From Capitella teleta (lineage: Eukaryota > Annelida > Polychaeta > Capitellidae): 64,000 nt of DNA. The stretch is from the NCBI GenBank assembly GCA_000328365.1, contig KB294182.1, positions 76,267 through 140,266 of the forward strand, read 5' to 3'. The notes under the pieces were generated by a model. It saw only the letters and a list, made by a program, of their open reading frames with translations, ran no database searches and was not told the DNA's origin. This document shows, piece by piece, positions 53,901 through 64,000 of this stretch (within the stretch, counting starts at the first letter, position 1; each line of letters opens with the position of its first letter). The position numbers and the translations under genes were made by a program.

Positions 53901-56900
53901 TGGCTGAAGAGGGCTTCTCGCAGAAGGCGAGACGTGGGGTTCGCATGCACTCCAGCCGATCATTCGGCCCGGCAAGGGTGCTCTGGGTAAAGCTAGTTCT
54001 AATCACTGGTCAGCTCCAATTATATCAAGCACACACCGCTCGCCACTTTGGCTGCTCACAAGAATGGCGTGAAATATAAACAGGCTTCCATTTGCCAATT
54101 CCAGATTTTGCGCTGCAATTTTTTTTCCAGAGCTCTCTAAAGCCCTCCAATTCTGCGATGGATCTCATACGGGGAGGGGGGGAGGAGGTAGGGGGTTCTC
54201 TCTCTGGGGTGGAGATTTAGGGGAATTGAAGTGTTGTTTAAGTGTGTTTTAAATTATCTTCGTCTTAAGAGTCCGAGTAATTCGCAGATTGAGAAGTTCA
54301 AATGATTGAACTAATACAAGGGTCAACACAGTGGGAGACCACACAGATTACTCAGCCGCCCATGCTGATCAACTCAAGCGCACCTTAAAGGTAACGCGGT
54401 CATCCCTCTGAAGCTGGAATTGTTCGGGCAGCACAAACACGTCACACGTGTTGTGTCTTTTGCCGAGGCCATGCTATTCACGAAGGAAGCAGTTCTCGCA
54501 AATATATTAACTTCTCATTGAAAAATCAATGAAAAATCTGACAACCAGGTGATGGATGGCTCGATCAAGGCGCGATTCATCACCTGCGCGTGACATAATT
54601 CAAATGGCATTAAAGGTGTGATCCCTTAACAAGCGATGTAAAAAAATCGTATTTGGGTGGCAATTGGCATCGAAGCTGTAAAACATGGTCCAATCTTGAA
54701 GATGCTAGCAACGCGAACCAAAATCCATGGGTACTTATAGAAAAAGGTGGAATTAAAAAACGCAATGCGGGTGAATGATTTGCTCGTGAGTCATCCATAT
54801 TTTGGTTCAGCGAGAAAAAGCTATTATACAGAAAGAAACAACACCTCTTCGGAATAAAGCTTCAGTCTAAGACCCTTCATCTTAATCTGCTTTTCCAGTC
54901 TCTTCATCAGAGGGCGATGATGATGCCACTTGGATGCCTAAAGACTGGTAATTGCATGCCACTTGGGTGGGCAACCCCACAAGACACTTCTGGAGTATTG
55001 ACACTGCAGGTTTTGCAGGTAGACCATCCTCTTCTCTTGGTTGCAATTACGAGTTCGATTATTTTCATCCGGATCAAAGCAACTCACAAGAAACTCTCAG
55101 AATAGAATAGATGCTATAAATGTTCAATAGCAGATCTAAAAGAATGCATGCACAGTCATTGATCTCTCACTCTTTATCAAGGTGTGATTGATCAAATCCA
55201 GGGGATGACTTTAGAATTGGGGGTTTGTTATATAAGTATAGTTATGTAGTATGCACTGAGCGCACAGGATCTAAGTATGACAATTTATGCGAGTCAAACT
55301 ATTAATAGAGACATGCAGGTTGTTGCCCTGTGTTATCTTGTCCATTAATGCGATGGAAAGAAAAATACCAACGAGCCTACACCGATTATTCCTCTCTCAA
55401 CAAACCTTCATTCTACGAGTTATCACGGGATGCTAAATGGAGCACTTATTACAAGCATCAGAGACACATGAGTCCCGAGACCTTAAAGGAGGGAGAGATA
55501 TGCCAATGTCCCTTAAAAGTTTGCCCCGGGGTTGGCGAGATCTGAGGACCGTCGAAGAGTCGTAAAGAAGCCTCATGAGAAAGCAAACAGCTGCTCAAGA
55601 GAAAGCACAAAAAAATCGAAATCAAATGGGACGGAATTCCGCCTGAAGGTCAGCAGCTAGAGTTCTATGATTTCTTCATCGGTTTGTTTTATGTAACAAG
55701 TTTAATTGATTTTCACGGGTGGGCTGGAGCTTCTTACCTGAGAGGAGCCGCAGGTATCGTATAAATATAAGACTCCTCGAGATGAGTACCGTTCCTTAGA
55801 TCTCCATGGTGGGTGTATCATAACAACAATCATTTATTACGGCGTGGGGGTGATTTATTCCCTTTCAGCATGGTGGACTCAGTTTGAGGGTGATGGTTGC
55901 AGATTTATGGAGGAAAAATAAGTGCAGAGAAGATAAATAAGACACCCTTTGACTTATAAATAAACATGATGTAATATGTACAAGTCGTCTGTAAGACAGA
56001 AATGCGTCAACATATACGTGTTTTTCTTTGGTGCTTTTCGAATGTGGGTTGTAATTCAGCGAGATAAGGGATGCTCGCTTTGATAAGCGGTCTAGGTGCG
56101 CAGCCACATGGGATGGAGGTGTGCCTGCCACGGCATAATCAAAGGCGGGAATTTATGCGCATAGGTAACTAACTGCTGATGCATTGTGGATTTTACACGA
56201 ATTGATAGAAAAAGCCATTAATTCAAGGTGACTTGTTGTTGATGCACTTAAAAAAGGGTATTGGGGTCAATAAGAGAATGGAGCGCTTCTGTGCATTTAT
56301 TTACCCAGTATTTTTTTCAGTAAGACAATTTACGAACTGCATAGAGGGGTCATTGAGGTAGCCAGTATTTTCAATGGATTGAGAGTTCAACGCTCTACCA
56401 CTGGGCCAAAAAAGGTAAATATTACTATGGGCTATTCAGTATCCATTAACATACACAAGAGTCTCGGATACTTGTAGTATGAATGCCACAAGTTGAAGTA
56501 CCACGCAACAAACACGAGTCTCGCGAGACGGAGATGTCTATAACGATAGTGCCCTATACTCACCTTTTTTAAAAGCTGAGCAATCTGTAATATGTTTGTC
56601 GAGTGTTTTGTTTCCAAAATAGCCGCTTCAACAAGAAGCCCATAATCTTTCGCAAGTATTCTGACTCGCCAGAAGTAATCCATTAGTTCGATCGATTGTT
56701 ACAATCCCAATAATTTTAAACTTGGATCACTATCGTATTCTATATAAAGAGATATATATAATGAGAGTTGACTCATAAACTCGGGTCTTCCTGCTCGTTG
56801 CAATGTCCTAACATGTTGATAGCAAATAAAAGTGAGTTTGCGCGCGTGATCAATTGGCCACTGCTGTGAGCTCCCAGGATTAGAATCGTTGCTCGAACTG

Positions 56901-59460
56901 ACTGGCGCGCAGTGCCGCTTCGAATTGTACCCCATCGCGGTGGGGGGTTCCTCTCAGGTGTATCGCTCCATGGACCGTCAAGTCTGAACAAACATCGTGA
57001 CAGCGCCCTCGAGTTCTAAGTTCCTTATCCCAGGGGGAGTTAAATGCACCAGAGGCGTTGAAGTAATACTACTAACTAAATATAATAATACTAGTAACTA
57101 ATAGTATTACTAGTAGTAGAGACCCGTATTAACCCAATTAGGGTATTATAAGGTTTCCCCTCGCTCGATATAATCAAATATATGAGGAAATCGATTTACC
57201 CAAACTATAGATAGCTGACCCGTCGATATTTCTTATTGCTAAGATCGTAGCTCGAGATCTGCTTAAAAATAGACACGAGATCTATAATAATCACATGAGG
57301 TCAAAGGCCGAATATGAAGGCAACAGCAGCTGTCATAATCGATTCTTATAGTTCGTTGTTCTTACATAATTGATGAATACAAGTTGTCGCAATCGACAGC
57401 AGAAACAAAAGTCCTGCCCATCTCGTACTAGCGTGAAATAAACACCAAACAGAGTGCATCATTATTTATGTTATGCAGGTTAATTAGTGAATTTAGTGTA
57501 CAGGTATGAGGTCGAAAAACAACAACCCCGATACACATTGCAACACAAATTAATACAAGAACTAATCAAACCAATGTTCAAATCGAAATATTATGACGAT
57601 GTCAGCAATATTAATAACTGTTAAGCCCCACACGAGTCAGGATTAGCGTTCTGAGAAGTCATTCGGAAGGGCGACACATGCCTTGCACTATTAGCATCCA
57701 GCCGACCTACAGCAAATCAAAGCGGCCGTTTCCGTTTTTGCCTTATTAAGCCTCGTTTATATTTCGATCCGAGTGCATTGAAGGAGCGCAGCTGTAAGAA
57801 GCGAGTTATGTATGTCCTACGGTTCACAGCCATTCGCTTTTCCCAGCCCCGTTCTCTTCCTTCTAATTGAAGCGGGTCGCATCATGACAAACGACAAATT
57901 TTCCGAATCACAACCCACCAAGCGGGGCTCCTCAAGCCATGCTAAGAGAGCTCGTGTTTTTTTTTTTTCTGTTAGTTGAAAACAACACTGAAATGGATGT
58001 GCGTAGAATTGCAAACAGACGTAAGGAGCAATATGCTTAATGTGTGTAGTTCCATGTGATTGAGCGCTTGATTGGATCAACAACTCTGCATATGGTACAC
58101 CTGTAATGTCAGGTATGGGAGAACGCAAAGCTATGCATATTCCTTCGAGGAATTGATCAAAACAAAGATGATCCGCTGCGGCTTCAAACACCTGAACAGG
58201 GGCAAATTCTGCGCTTTTGTCCCAAACCGAATCCTGGTACAGGTAGACTAGAGGTAAAGCCCACCTATTAATCAGGTAGCCCAAAAGGAAAGTTGGTTGA
58301 GCGGTAAAGTGTTGAAGCCACACAGTCACATCATATCCATTAGCTCAACTAAGCTCCCATTTATAGCGGAGCACTGTGATCGCATTGCTCATTAAGCCAT
58401 GCAGTGGTGTTTTACGGGCAAAGGGTGGTGGTTGCTTGACCCGACAGAGCCATTAGAGTCTTTCCTCTACCACCCAGAAGAACTCGTGTCATTGCTGAGG
58501 GGTTCTCTGAGTTTTTGTGTGAAATCTTTTTGCGTTTGTTAATGACCCCGCGGTAATGGCTGCAACGTTTGCGAGAAAAACAAACCGAGAATCATCCATT
58601 CTGCTGCGAGCCACTCTTGGCACGGCGCTGAAAACGCACATCCCCGCAAACAGTTTTCTCCTCGCTTCATACGCTCATATTCTTGTACATAATAACTGCT
58701 GGCAGTAGACTCCATAGCGTACTGCTTTCTCTGCAATAAATGTTCAGCTTTCTCAGGAACAACATTCCTTCTATTCTCTGCCAGTCTGAGTTTCAAATCT
58801 GTTGTAAGTTATCTCCGCATTGCACAATAGGAACATCTTGTCAGTACAATATCCGCAGTGCGGGGTCCCTGGATATCGCAACGCTTTTGTTGCTTTCGAT
58901 TAAAGAGATCGTATAACTGATAATAAATTATAATCAAATGTGTAACGAAAATAACTCTACAGTTGATTGTGTGTATAAATGAGCCGAAAGACTTATTATC
59001 ACTCATAATGACTATGAGTGTTGTACGAAACATTGTCATGGCATGTGTACCCGGGTGCGTGAGACGCTAGACATTTCTCATCATTCCTACGAGCAATTGA
59101 TTAAACTTTTTTATATATATAAAAAAATAGGATTTGTATCAACACAAAAATTTCTGATCTCTGGCTTCGACTGATTTCGGGTTTTCTCTCTCACCTTTTC
59201 TCCCCTTAGCCAAATGACATTGTGAATTCTTTGAATCTTTTGTGTTGGTATAATTCACTCATCGCATGGATTTGAATTTTGGGTACACTCTGAGTTTTTG
59301 TGTACAAGTGTACACAGGTATACGTGTTGAAGACTGCATATAGGATACAAGAAAACACAGCTTAATTTTCCCTCCTCGATCTCAATATATTTATATATAT
59401 TTATAATTTACACATTTATATCTCATTACCTGGAGATGGTCGCCCATTATTACGCCTCAC
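50931..59460. other. Gene-poor tract, no supported gene
   Basis: No frame with family resemblance. It contains A-rich purine tracts near 53500-53550, a tRNA-like relic at 56374, and short palindromic AT-rich sequence near 57065-57120 (AATACTA ... TAGTATT). Confidence 0.4.
56374..56404 (-). mobile_element. tRNA-like relic, possibly head of a second SINE family
   Basis: On the minus strand GGCCCAGTGGTAGAGCGTTG then AACTCTCAATCC reads as the D arm (A box TGGCCCAGTGG) and anticodon arm of a tRNA. The anticodon stem is imperfect and no T arm or B box follows, so it is not a working tRNA gene. It differs from the head of the SINE at 50119. Confidence 0.4.
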
Positions 59461-59468
59461 AGGTGTTT

Positions 59469-59483
59469 TTTATTTATTTATTT
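59469..59483 (-). terminator. Polyadenylation signal cluster of the coiled-coil gene
   Basis: On the minus strand overlapping AATAAATAAATAAA lies about 72-86 nt after the stop codon at 59555, a normal place for a cleavage and polyadenylation signal with a short 3' UTR. Confidence 0.55.
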
Positions 59484-59554
59484 GGTAATCGATTACACAG
59501 CCTTTAGTCGTGCTGTCTCTACAACACAGACAATCAAATGAAGTACCCAATCTC

Positions 59555-60262
59555 TCAATAATATTCATCTTCGCCACTTAAAGCACTGAGATATTCCTCC
59601 GATTGAACTTTATGCACTTCTCTCTCGATCTCAATCTTCTGGTCTGTCCTGATGATGAGAATTCTCCAGTCAGGTAGAAGCCTTGGAATCTTGGATGCGG
59701 AGTGAAGTCGGTCGTGGCTTCCGCATTTCCTAGGCAATGTTGACCAATCAAAGTAAAGTATAGGCTTGGGTATGCGTGTTAGTTTCCCGTCATGCCTTAG
59801 TGTGGGTCTTGGTCTGTGACCTAGAAATATACTTGATGAGCCGCTTTGAATACTGTCGTTGGATTTCTTCTGGAAGTGGTTAGGCCTTTTCCCAGAAACG
59901 AACGTTGCTGTGCCCTTCAAGAAAACAGCGCGACTGCGCAATTTCTCAAAATGTTCTTGTTGTTTCTGCAAATCGGCAAGTTTCGCATACGTTTTGGCTT
60001 TCTCCTTTTCAAGATCTCGTACATCGCCTTGCAGTTGGTGCAACTCATGCTGCAGGTCATTGCATCGGTGTCTGTTGTCCATTTGATCTTCTTTTAATAG
60101 GGTCAACTGCAATTTCAAGAGAGTGAGTTCGTCGACGATGGATGTATTTGATACCTCTCCCCTTACCCCACAATTCAATGAGTCCATGGACAGTCCACTG
60201 CCCTTTGCTGATAGTGAAGCAATTTCTTCTGCGATGCTATCTCGGTCGACTTCAGCGGCCAT
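59555..60262 (-). CDS. Intronless 235-aa coiled-coil protein, candidate ciliary gene
   Basis: I do not recognise the family. The N-terminal 40 residues are acidic and serine-rich (MAAEVDRDSIAEEIASLSAK). Residues about 43-110 form a heptad-rich coiled coil (VDELTLLKLQLTLLKEDQ, LQHELHQLQGDVRDLEKEKA, KLADLQKQQEHFEKLRS). A basic, serine-rich middle (about 111-165, with FVSGKRPNHFQKKSNDS) follows, then RIPKPILYFDWSTLPRK, a second short charged helix (QKIEIEREVHKVQSEEYL) and an acidic C terminus (SGEDEYY). The ATG at 60262 is the first in frame, in an AAATGGCC context, and an RFX-type X-box sits 38 nt upstream. The stop is followed by a polyadenylation signal cluster. The single exon contrasts with the multi-exon APPBP2 and could mean an old retrocopy, but no poly(A) tail trace is evident. 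Confidence 0.75.
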   Translation of the reverse strand: MAAEVDRDSIAEEIASLSAKGSGLSMDSLNCGVRGEVSNTSIVDELTLLKLQLTLLKEDQMDNRHRCNDLQHELHQLQGDVRDLEKEKAKTYAKLADLQKQQEHFEKLRSRAVFLKGTATFVSGKRPNHFQKKSNDSIQSGSSSIFLGHRPRPTLRHDGKLTRIPKPILYFDWSTLPRKCGSHDRLHSASKIPRLLPDWRILIIRTDQKIEIEREVHKVQSEEYLSALSGEDEYY

Positions 60263-60300
60263 TTCTCAAAACAATTTTTAAAAATCCTGGCCCGAGCATT

Positions 60301-60314
60301 GTTGCTATAGCAAC
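60301..60314. promoter_or_regulatory. RFX X-box
   Basis: GTTGCTATAGCAAC is a perfect 14-bp palindrome that fits the X-box consensus GTNRYYN(0-2)RRNAAC bound by RFX factors; the canonical form is GTTGCCATGGCAAC. It ends 38 nt upstream of the start codon of the coiled-coil gene. In animals, X-boxes close to the start codon are typical of genes for ciliary proteins. Confidence 0.7.
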
Positions 60315-60407
60315 ACCTTCCTCTCGAATCGGATGAAAAGTGAATGGTCGTGAAAAGCACAAAACATGAGGTATTTTGATCGATAAAAACTCCTTCAAAT
60401 CGCGAAT

Positions 60408-60687
60408 TGTTCGGGTAATACGGGCGCCAGAACAGAAGCCCGGGACCGGAGTTTCCCCCTCCTCTTATCGATAAATCCCAAGGGTTCTTTATTCTGCATA
60501 CCACCATAGACAGTATTATAAAACGTCCGGCCTTGTTACACAGTTCGGAATTACTGCAAAGATACCGAATAATTTTAATTATAACCAATTGCAATTATAA
60601 TTTACAATCATGTAACAGGGACCTCGACCTGCACGGTTGGCAAAGGATCTTAGCCAGCCGGTCACACCGACTGAGCTATTCGGTGCC
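60408..60687 (-). mobile_element. SINE copy lacking its 3' end
   Basis: The same family as 50119-50625, at roughly 75-80% similarity by eye. The head GGCACCGAATAGCTCAGTCG gives an A box, and CAGGTCGAGGTCCCTGTT is a B-box-like sequence with one base missing. The body matches through CTTATCGATAAATCCCAAGG (plus strand) and GCGCCAGAACAGAAG. The GGGTGGAGCCGTAAAACC tail is absent, so the end nearest the coiled-coil gene has been lost. No target duplication is visible. Confidence 0.8.
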
Positions 60688-63600
60688 GCTCACATTTCCA
60701 TGGTATCTCTTATGAGGTGCGTGTATAGGGACGAGCAGCGGGAAAGGGGGGGGGGTCTGGTTAAATATGATGGAATTAGTCGTGTGAAGAGATCTTGTGG
60801 CATATCGTCGCCAATGCGGAGTGATTCACACCTGCGCTGAGCCTTTGGCCTTGGGCAGGAAGGAACCAAGCCACGAATGATTAATTCACAGGTAAAAGTA
60901 AAAACCCACGTACAATGAACTTCGTTGGTATCAGAGGGCCTACGTGATGGAATCTCTCTGCTGCTGGATCTAAAGTAAACGCTGCAGATACCCAAGTTCA
61001 GAAGGTGTGATAAAAGATCATTTGGTCACTGGTTTGGTAATTGTCAAGTCCAAAGTAATCGCAAATGGTAATGGAGTCTCAAGGTTCTTGAAATAATCTT
61101 GTGTTGGTAAGGGAGTCAGATAAGTATCCAGGGACCGAATTTTCCTTTTACTCTTTGGTCTAGTATCCCAACAATAACAAGCGCTCGTTACCTCACCCTA
61201 GAGGTATCATTGCAAGTTAGTCGTAAAGTTGTTTGTTTATTGCATGAAACAGAACCTTGAAGAAAGTCATAAATGAGCTGAAAATAGAAAGTATATGCTG
61301 TTTGGCTTATCGCACAGTTTTGTATGTGGGCGATTTATCGTTGTGTTGAAGGATGGTTTAAAATCGGCAGACCGAAATTACCGTGATGCATTGTAGACAT
61401 TTGTCTTGCCCTTCTCCTTCCCCGGAGCAATGGTCTGATAACTGCTGCTGAGGCAGGCGCCATGGACTCTCTGTTGCCTTGCAACACACCCTGTGGCCTT
61501 CGGTGTAGAGCCCTAACACGCTTTCTAACTTTTCTCAGATTCTGTTTTATCTTCAGCCTCACCATGATCTCACATAAATAACTGGATGTAACTTCAAAGA
61601 AAACACGCGGTATGTAACGAGGCTGAAGCAGAACAGAGTTGCAGACAATGTTCTATAGAGGTTGCAGATAATAATTGCAGCAGCATTTATGACCGGAATA
61701 AAAGATCAATAATCACTGGCTACAAATGATCCGGAATCGATTAAAGCAAGACATCAAGGGATCCTATCTCGCGTCTGGGTTGGAAGAGCACCAACTACAT
61801 CAGGTACATCGGACAAATTGACACCTCCGGATATCGACGCATTCAACAATCAGTTATTATTTCACAAAGGTGACGCCGAACAAGATTCATGTCAACCACC
61901 CCATCATTCACCGCAAGAATCATCTGTTAAGCCGCTACGAATTCTTCGATAGCAGGGTTTTTCTTTGTTAAGTACACTTATACCATCTCGGTCAACAGCT
62001 GGTTCTCCTGACTCTCGTCACACCATCGACTTGGAGGAGGCTGTGTGTGCAGTTGTATCATCGACTCCTGCTCTTCTCGCGCGTATTGATCGCTAGATGA
62101 ATAGCGTCATTGCCTCTGATTACCATTGTACAGCTCGAGAGATGAAAACAAAACATCAATGCGAAACAACCAACCATTGAGGCTGTAGTACAAAAGGACG
62201 CTTGGTACAAACCAAGTTCAAAGCAAAGGTTGTACCAAGTCATAGGTCTCCATACTGTCTTCCTCTGGCAGGCTGAAGAAAAACCTCGCAACTAATCCTT
62301 TCCCGGTAGCTTGATCAAATCTAATTCCAGAGGATATAAAAGGGCATATTGATTTTTTTATGATGCTTTTTTCGTTTTGTGTTTCAGGCTAGAAATATCC
62401 ATAACATACGTGTGTAGGCAGAGCCATGTATTGTTGCAATTTCCCCCTACTATTGCTTTTACCAGTGTTTACGTGTTCAGCTTTGAAATTCCCTTTTTGG
62501 GGTGTTTACTCAATAAAGGAAAAGTCGGAAGCATAACTGGATGAGATGGCTTCCATTTCATGAGATTGATTTCATCTTTATGAATTGATAACGCCTGCAA
62601 CATTCCTTTTTTTATTATAGCCTTGTGGAACGATGCATATACTGTGTATTTGGTCTACGTAAACTATTTAAAGGAACCTTCACTGGATAATCTTTTTTCT
62701 TTCACCTCCCGACATAACACCTGGAGGAAAACGAAGACGGGAATGATTGATCTAATGAGAGCCGTTGCTATCTTTGAAGTTATGGTGAGCTTCAACCTTT
62801 TCAGCACCAGACCTATTTTTGAATTGATCTTGAGCCGTAGAAATTACCCGCTAACAGAGATATAAAGCAAGGGACGTCAAATAATTGATGGCAATCTGAC
62901 CTTATGACCCCGCATATTGAAAGCATCTACTAGGTGAGTACAGACTGTTCCCTTGGTGATTCAACAGCAAATTAATGTCATGATGCAAAAGCCAGCGAAG
63001 AAGCTGCCGAATAAAAGAGGAAGAGGGGGGGGGGGGCGTGTAAAAGAAGGAATTTAAAATGAACGCGATCAGAGAAGCGAGCCAATCGCAGCTTTCGTCA
63101 TTGATTACTTAAGAGAGTTCCAGCAAATGCCTGTGATCCGTTCTTGACTCAACGCCCTGAGATTATGCTGATAAGTGAGAATCTCCGGGAGCAGTTTTTT
63201 TTCTCGATGGGCGCGCCCGAGTGTGTCCCAAGCAGGTGAGCGGTTATTATCAGCCCTGATTGATTGGTAGGAGGGCGTGGCGTCGTCATCTGATCATTGA
63301 GCGAAGCCAAAACAGTGCTCTTGATCAAGTATGCCTGGTTACTCCCGGAACCATTTACCTTCATGTGCTTACAGTGCTTTTAGGCCATCACGCACTAGCG
63401 TACAATCACATATGAATTGAATTATTGACGAAGCATATAGATGCCGTACAATCGATAACATTCCCTCAAATACCTCACTCCAAAGCCCTTAAGAATGCAC
63501 TTGCATATGCTGAAATTGCCAACCCAGACATGCTTTGGATGACACGAGATTTACACGACCGTTCAAGTCCAAAAATGGGGTTTCAATAGCTGCCCTAGAT

Positions 63601-63795
63601 GTGATTGGTGCAAATCATACGCTAAAGTCACCCTTCCTCTGTCACACTCATTCTTCACGCACTTGAGCACAAAAATATGTTTCTAAATCCAGCGTCAACA
63701 TAATATACACATATTTTTCAGATGTGAAGCAAGAACAATGCACGACAATGGTTCAGAGGGGGTAGGGGGGCTGTCAGCGCAGCATGGCCCGCGGA
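60688..63795. other. Intergenic, no supported gene
   Basis: Contains G-runs at about 60746-60755 and 63025-63036 and an arginine-rich 76-codon minus-strand frame at 61335-61565 that I could not support as a gene. Confidence 0.4.
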
Positions 63796-63960
63796 TTAGG
63801 GTAAAATGCGGTGGATCAAAGGCGACAGATCCCACGCAAGATCAAGGTCACGAATGACATGCGGTCCTGGCATTTCAAAGGTTCTCACTTCCTTCTCCGT
63901 CTGTTCGTACTTCACATTATTCAGGTACACCTTCATAAGGAGTCGTAGTCGAACATAATT
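63796..63960 (-). CDS. Probable terminal coding exon of an unidentified gene
   Basis: After a good acceptor (TTTTACTGTCAG, exon starting at 63960) the minus strand reads 54 codons to a TAA at 63796: NYVRLRLLMKVYLNNVKYEQ, TEKEVRTFEMPGPHVIRDLD, LAWDLSPLIHRILP. The mix of charged, aromatic and hydrophobic residues looks like genuine coding sequence, and the frame starts exactly at the acceptor in phase 0. It has a Met but no likely start of its own, so it would be the 3' exon of a minus-strand gene whose earlier exons lie beyond the right edge. I recognise no family. No AATAAA was located downstream. Confidence 0.5.
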   Translation of the reverse strand, partial: NYVRLRLLMKVYLNNVKYEQTEKEVRTFEMPGPHVIRDLDLAWDLSPLIHRILP

Positions 63961-64000
63961 CTGACAGTAAAAGCCAAGCTATTTTCCGTTCATCTCAGCT

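Noticed and set aside
53756-54079. 107-codon plus-strand frame in a GC-richer patch
   Set aside because: No homology recognised and no signals; base composition alone may keep it open.
57817-58329. 170-codon minus-strand open frame
   Set aside because: No motif or family resemblance, no matching splice or promoter context; a frame this long can occur by chance in 64 kb.
61473-61485. GTTGC-CTT-GCAAC, a second X-box-like palindrome
   Set aside because: The 3-nt spacer breaks the RFX consensus and no gene start lies nearby.
61335-61565. Arginine-rich 76-codon minus-strand frame
   Set aside because: Composition is odd and no family was recognised; could be an exon, but there is no splice or transcript evidence.

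Overview
The window is nuclear DNA of an animal, most likely a bilaterian invertebrate. The evidence is spliced genes with GT-AG introns, a serotonin-type GPCR, CR1/L2-like and other LINE remains, a pogo/Tigger DNA transposon, a tRNA-derived SINE, microsatellites and a 50-N assembly gap. Proteins are clearly alignable to vertebrate orthologues, so the lineage is not extremely fast-evolving. Eight introns are only 48-56 nt long, which argues against vertebrates, where introns are usually much longer. I cannot name the species.

Layout. 1-4644 (minus): first nine coding exons of an APPBP2 orthologue, 3' part beyond the left edge; its two long introns carry transposon remains. 4.9-13.3 kb: transposon graveyard (a decayed LINE, a deleted Tigger element with TA target duplication, a SINE fragment, two copies of one CR1/L2-like LINE 3' end) plus a possible 48-aa ORF. 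13.75-14.34 kb (plus): a three-exon PAIP2-like gene. 14.3-25.7 kb: probable 3' UTR, then non-coding sequence with the gap and repeats. 25.7-27.2 kb (minus): intronless 5-HT7-like receptor with a GC-richer 5' flank. 28-59.4 kb: about 31 kb with no gene I can support, holding short candidate regulatory clusters and a full-length SINE with perfect 13-bp target duplications. 59.6-60.3 kb (minus): intronless coiled-coil gene with an RFX-type X-box just upstream. 63.8-63.96 kb (minus): a probable terminal exon of an unidentified gene continuing past the right edge.

The genes are functionally unrelated (ubiquitin-ligase/trafficking adaptor, translational regulator, amine receptor, possible ciliary protein) and nothing suggests an operon or a dedicated gene system. 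The most notable points are the narrow ~50-nt intron class with transposon-swollen exceptions, the X-box promoter, the SINE family, a four-half-site nuclear-receptor array in the gene-poor tract, and the PAIP2-like protein without a recognisable PAM2 motif. I found no evidence of a new multi-gene system.
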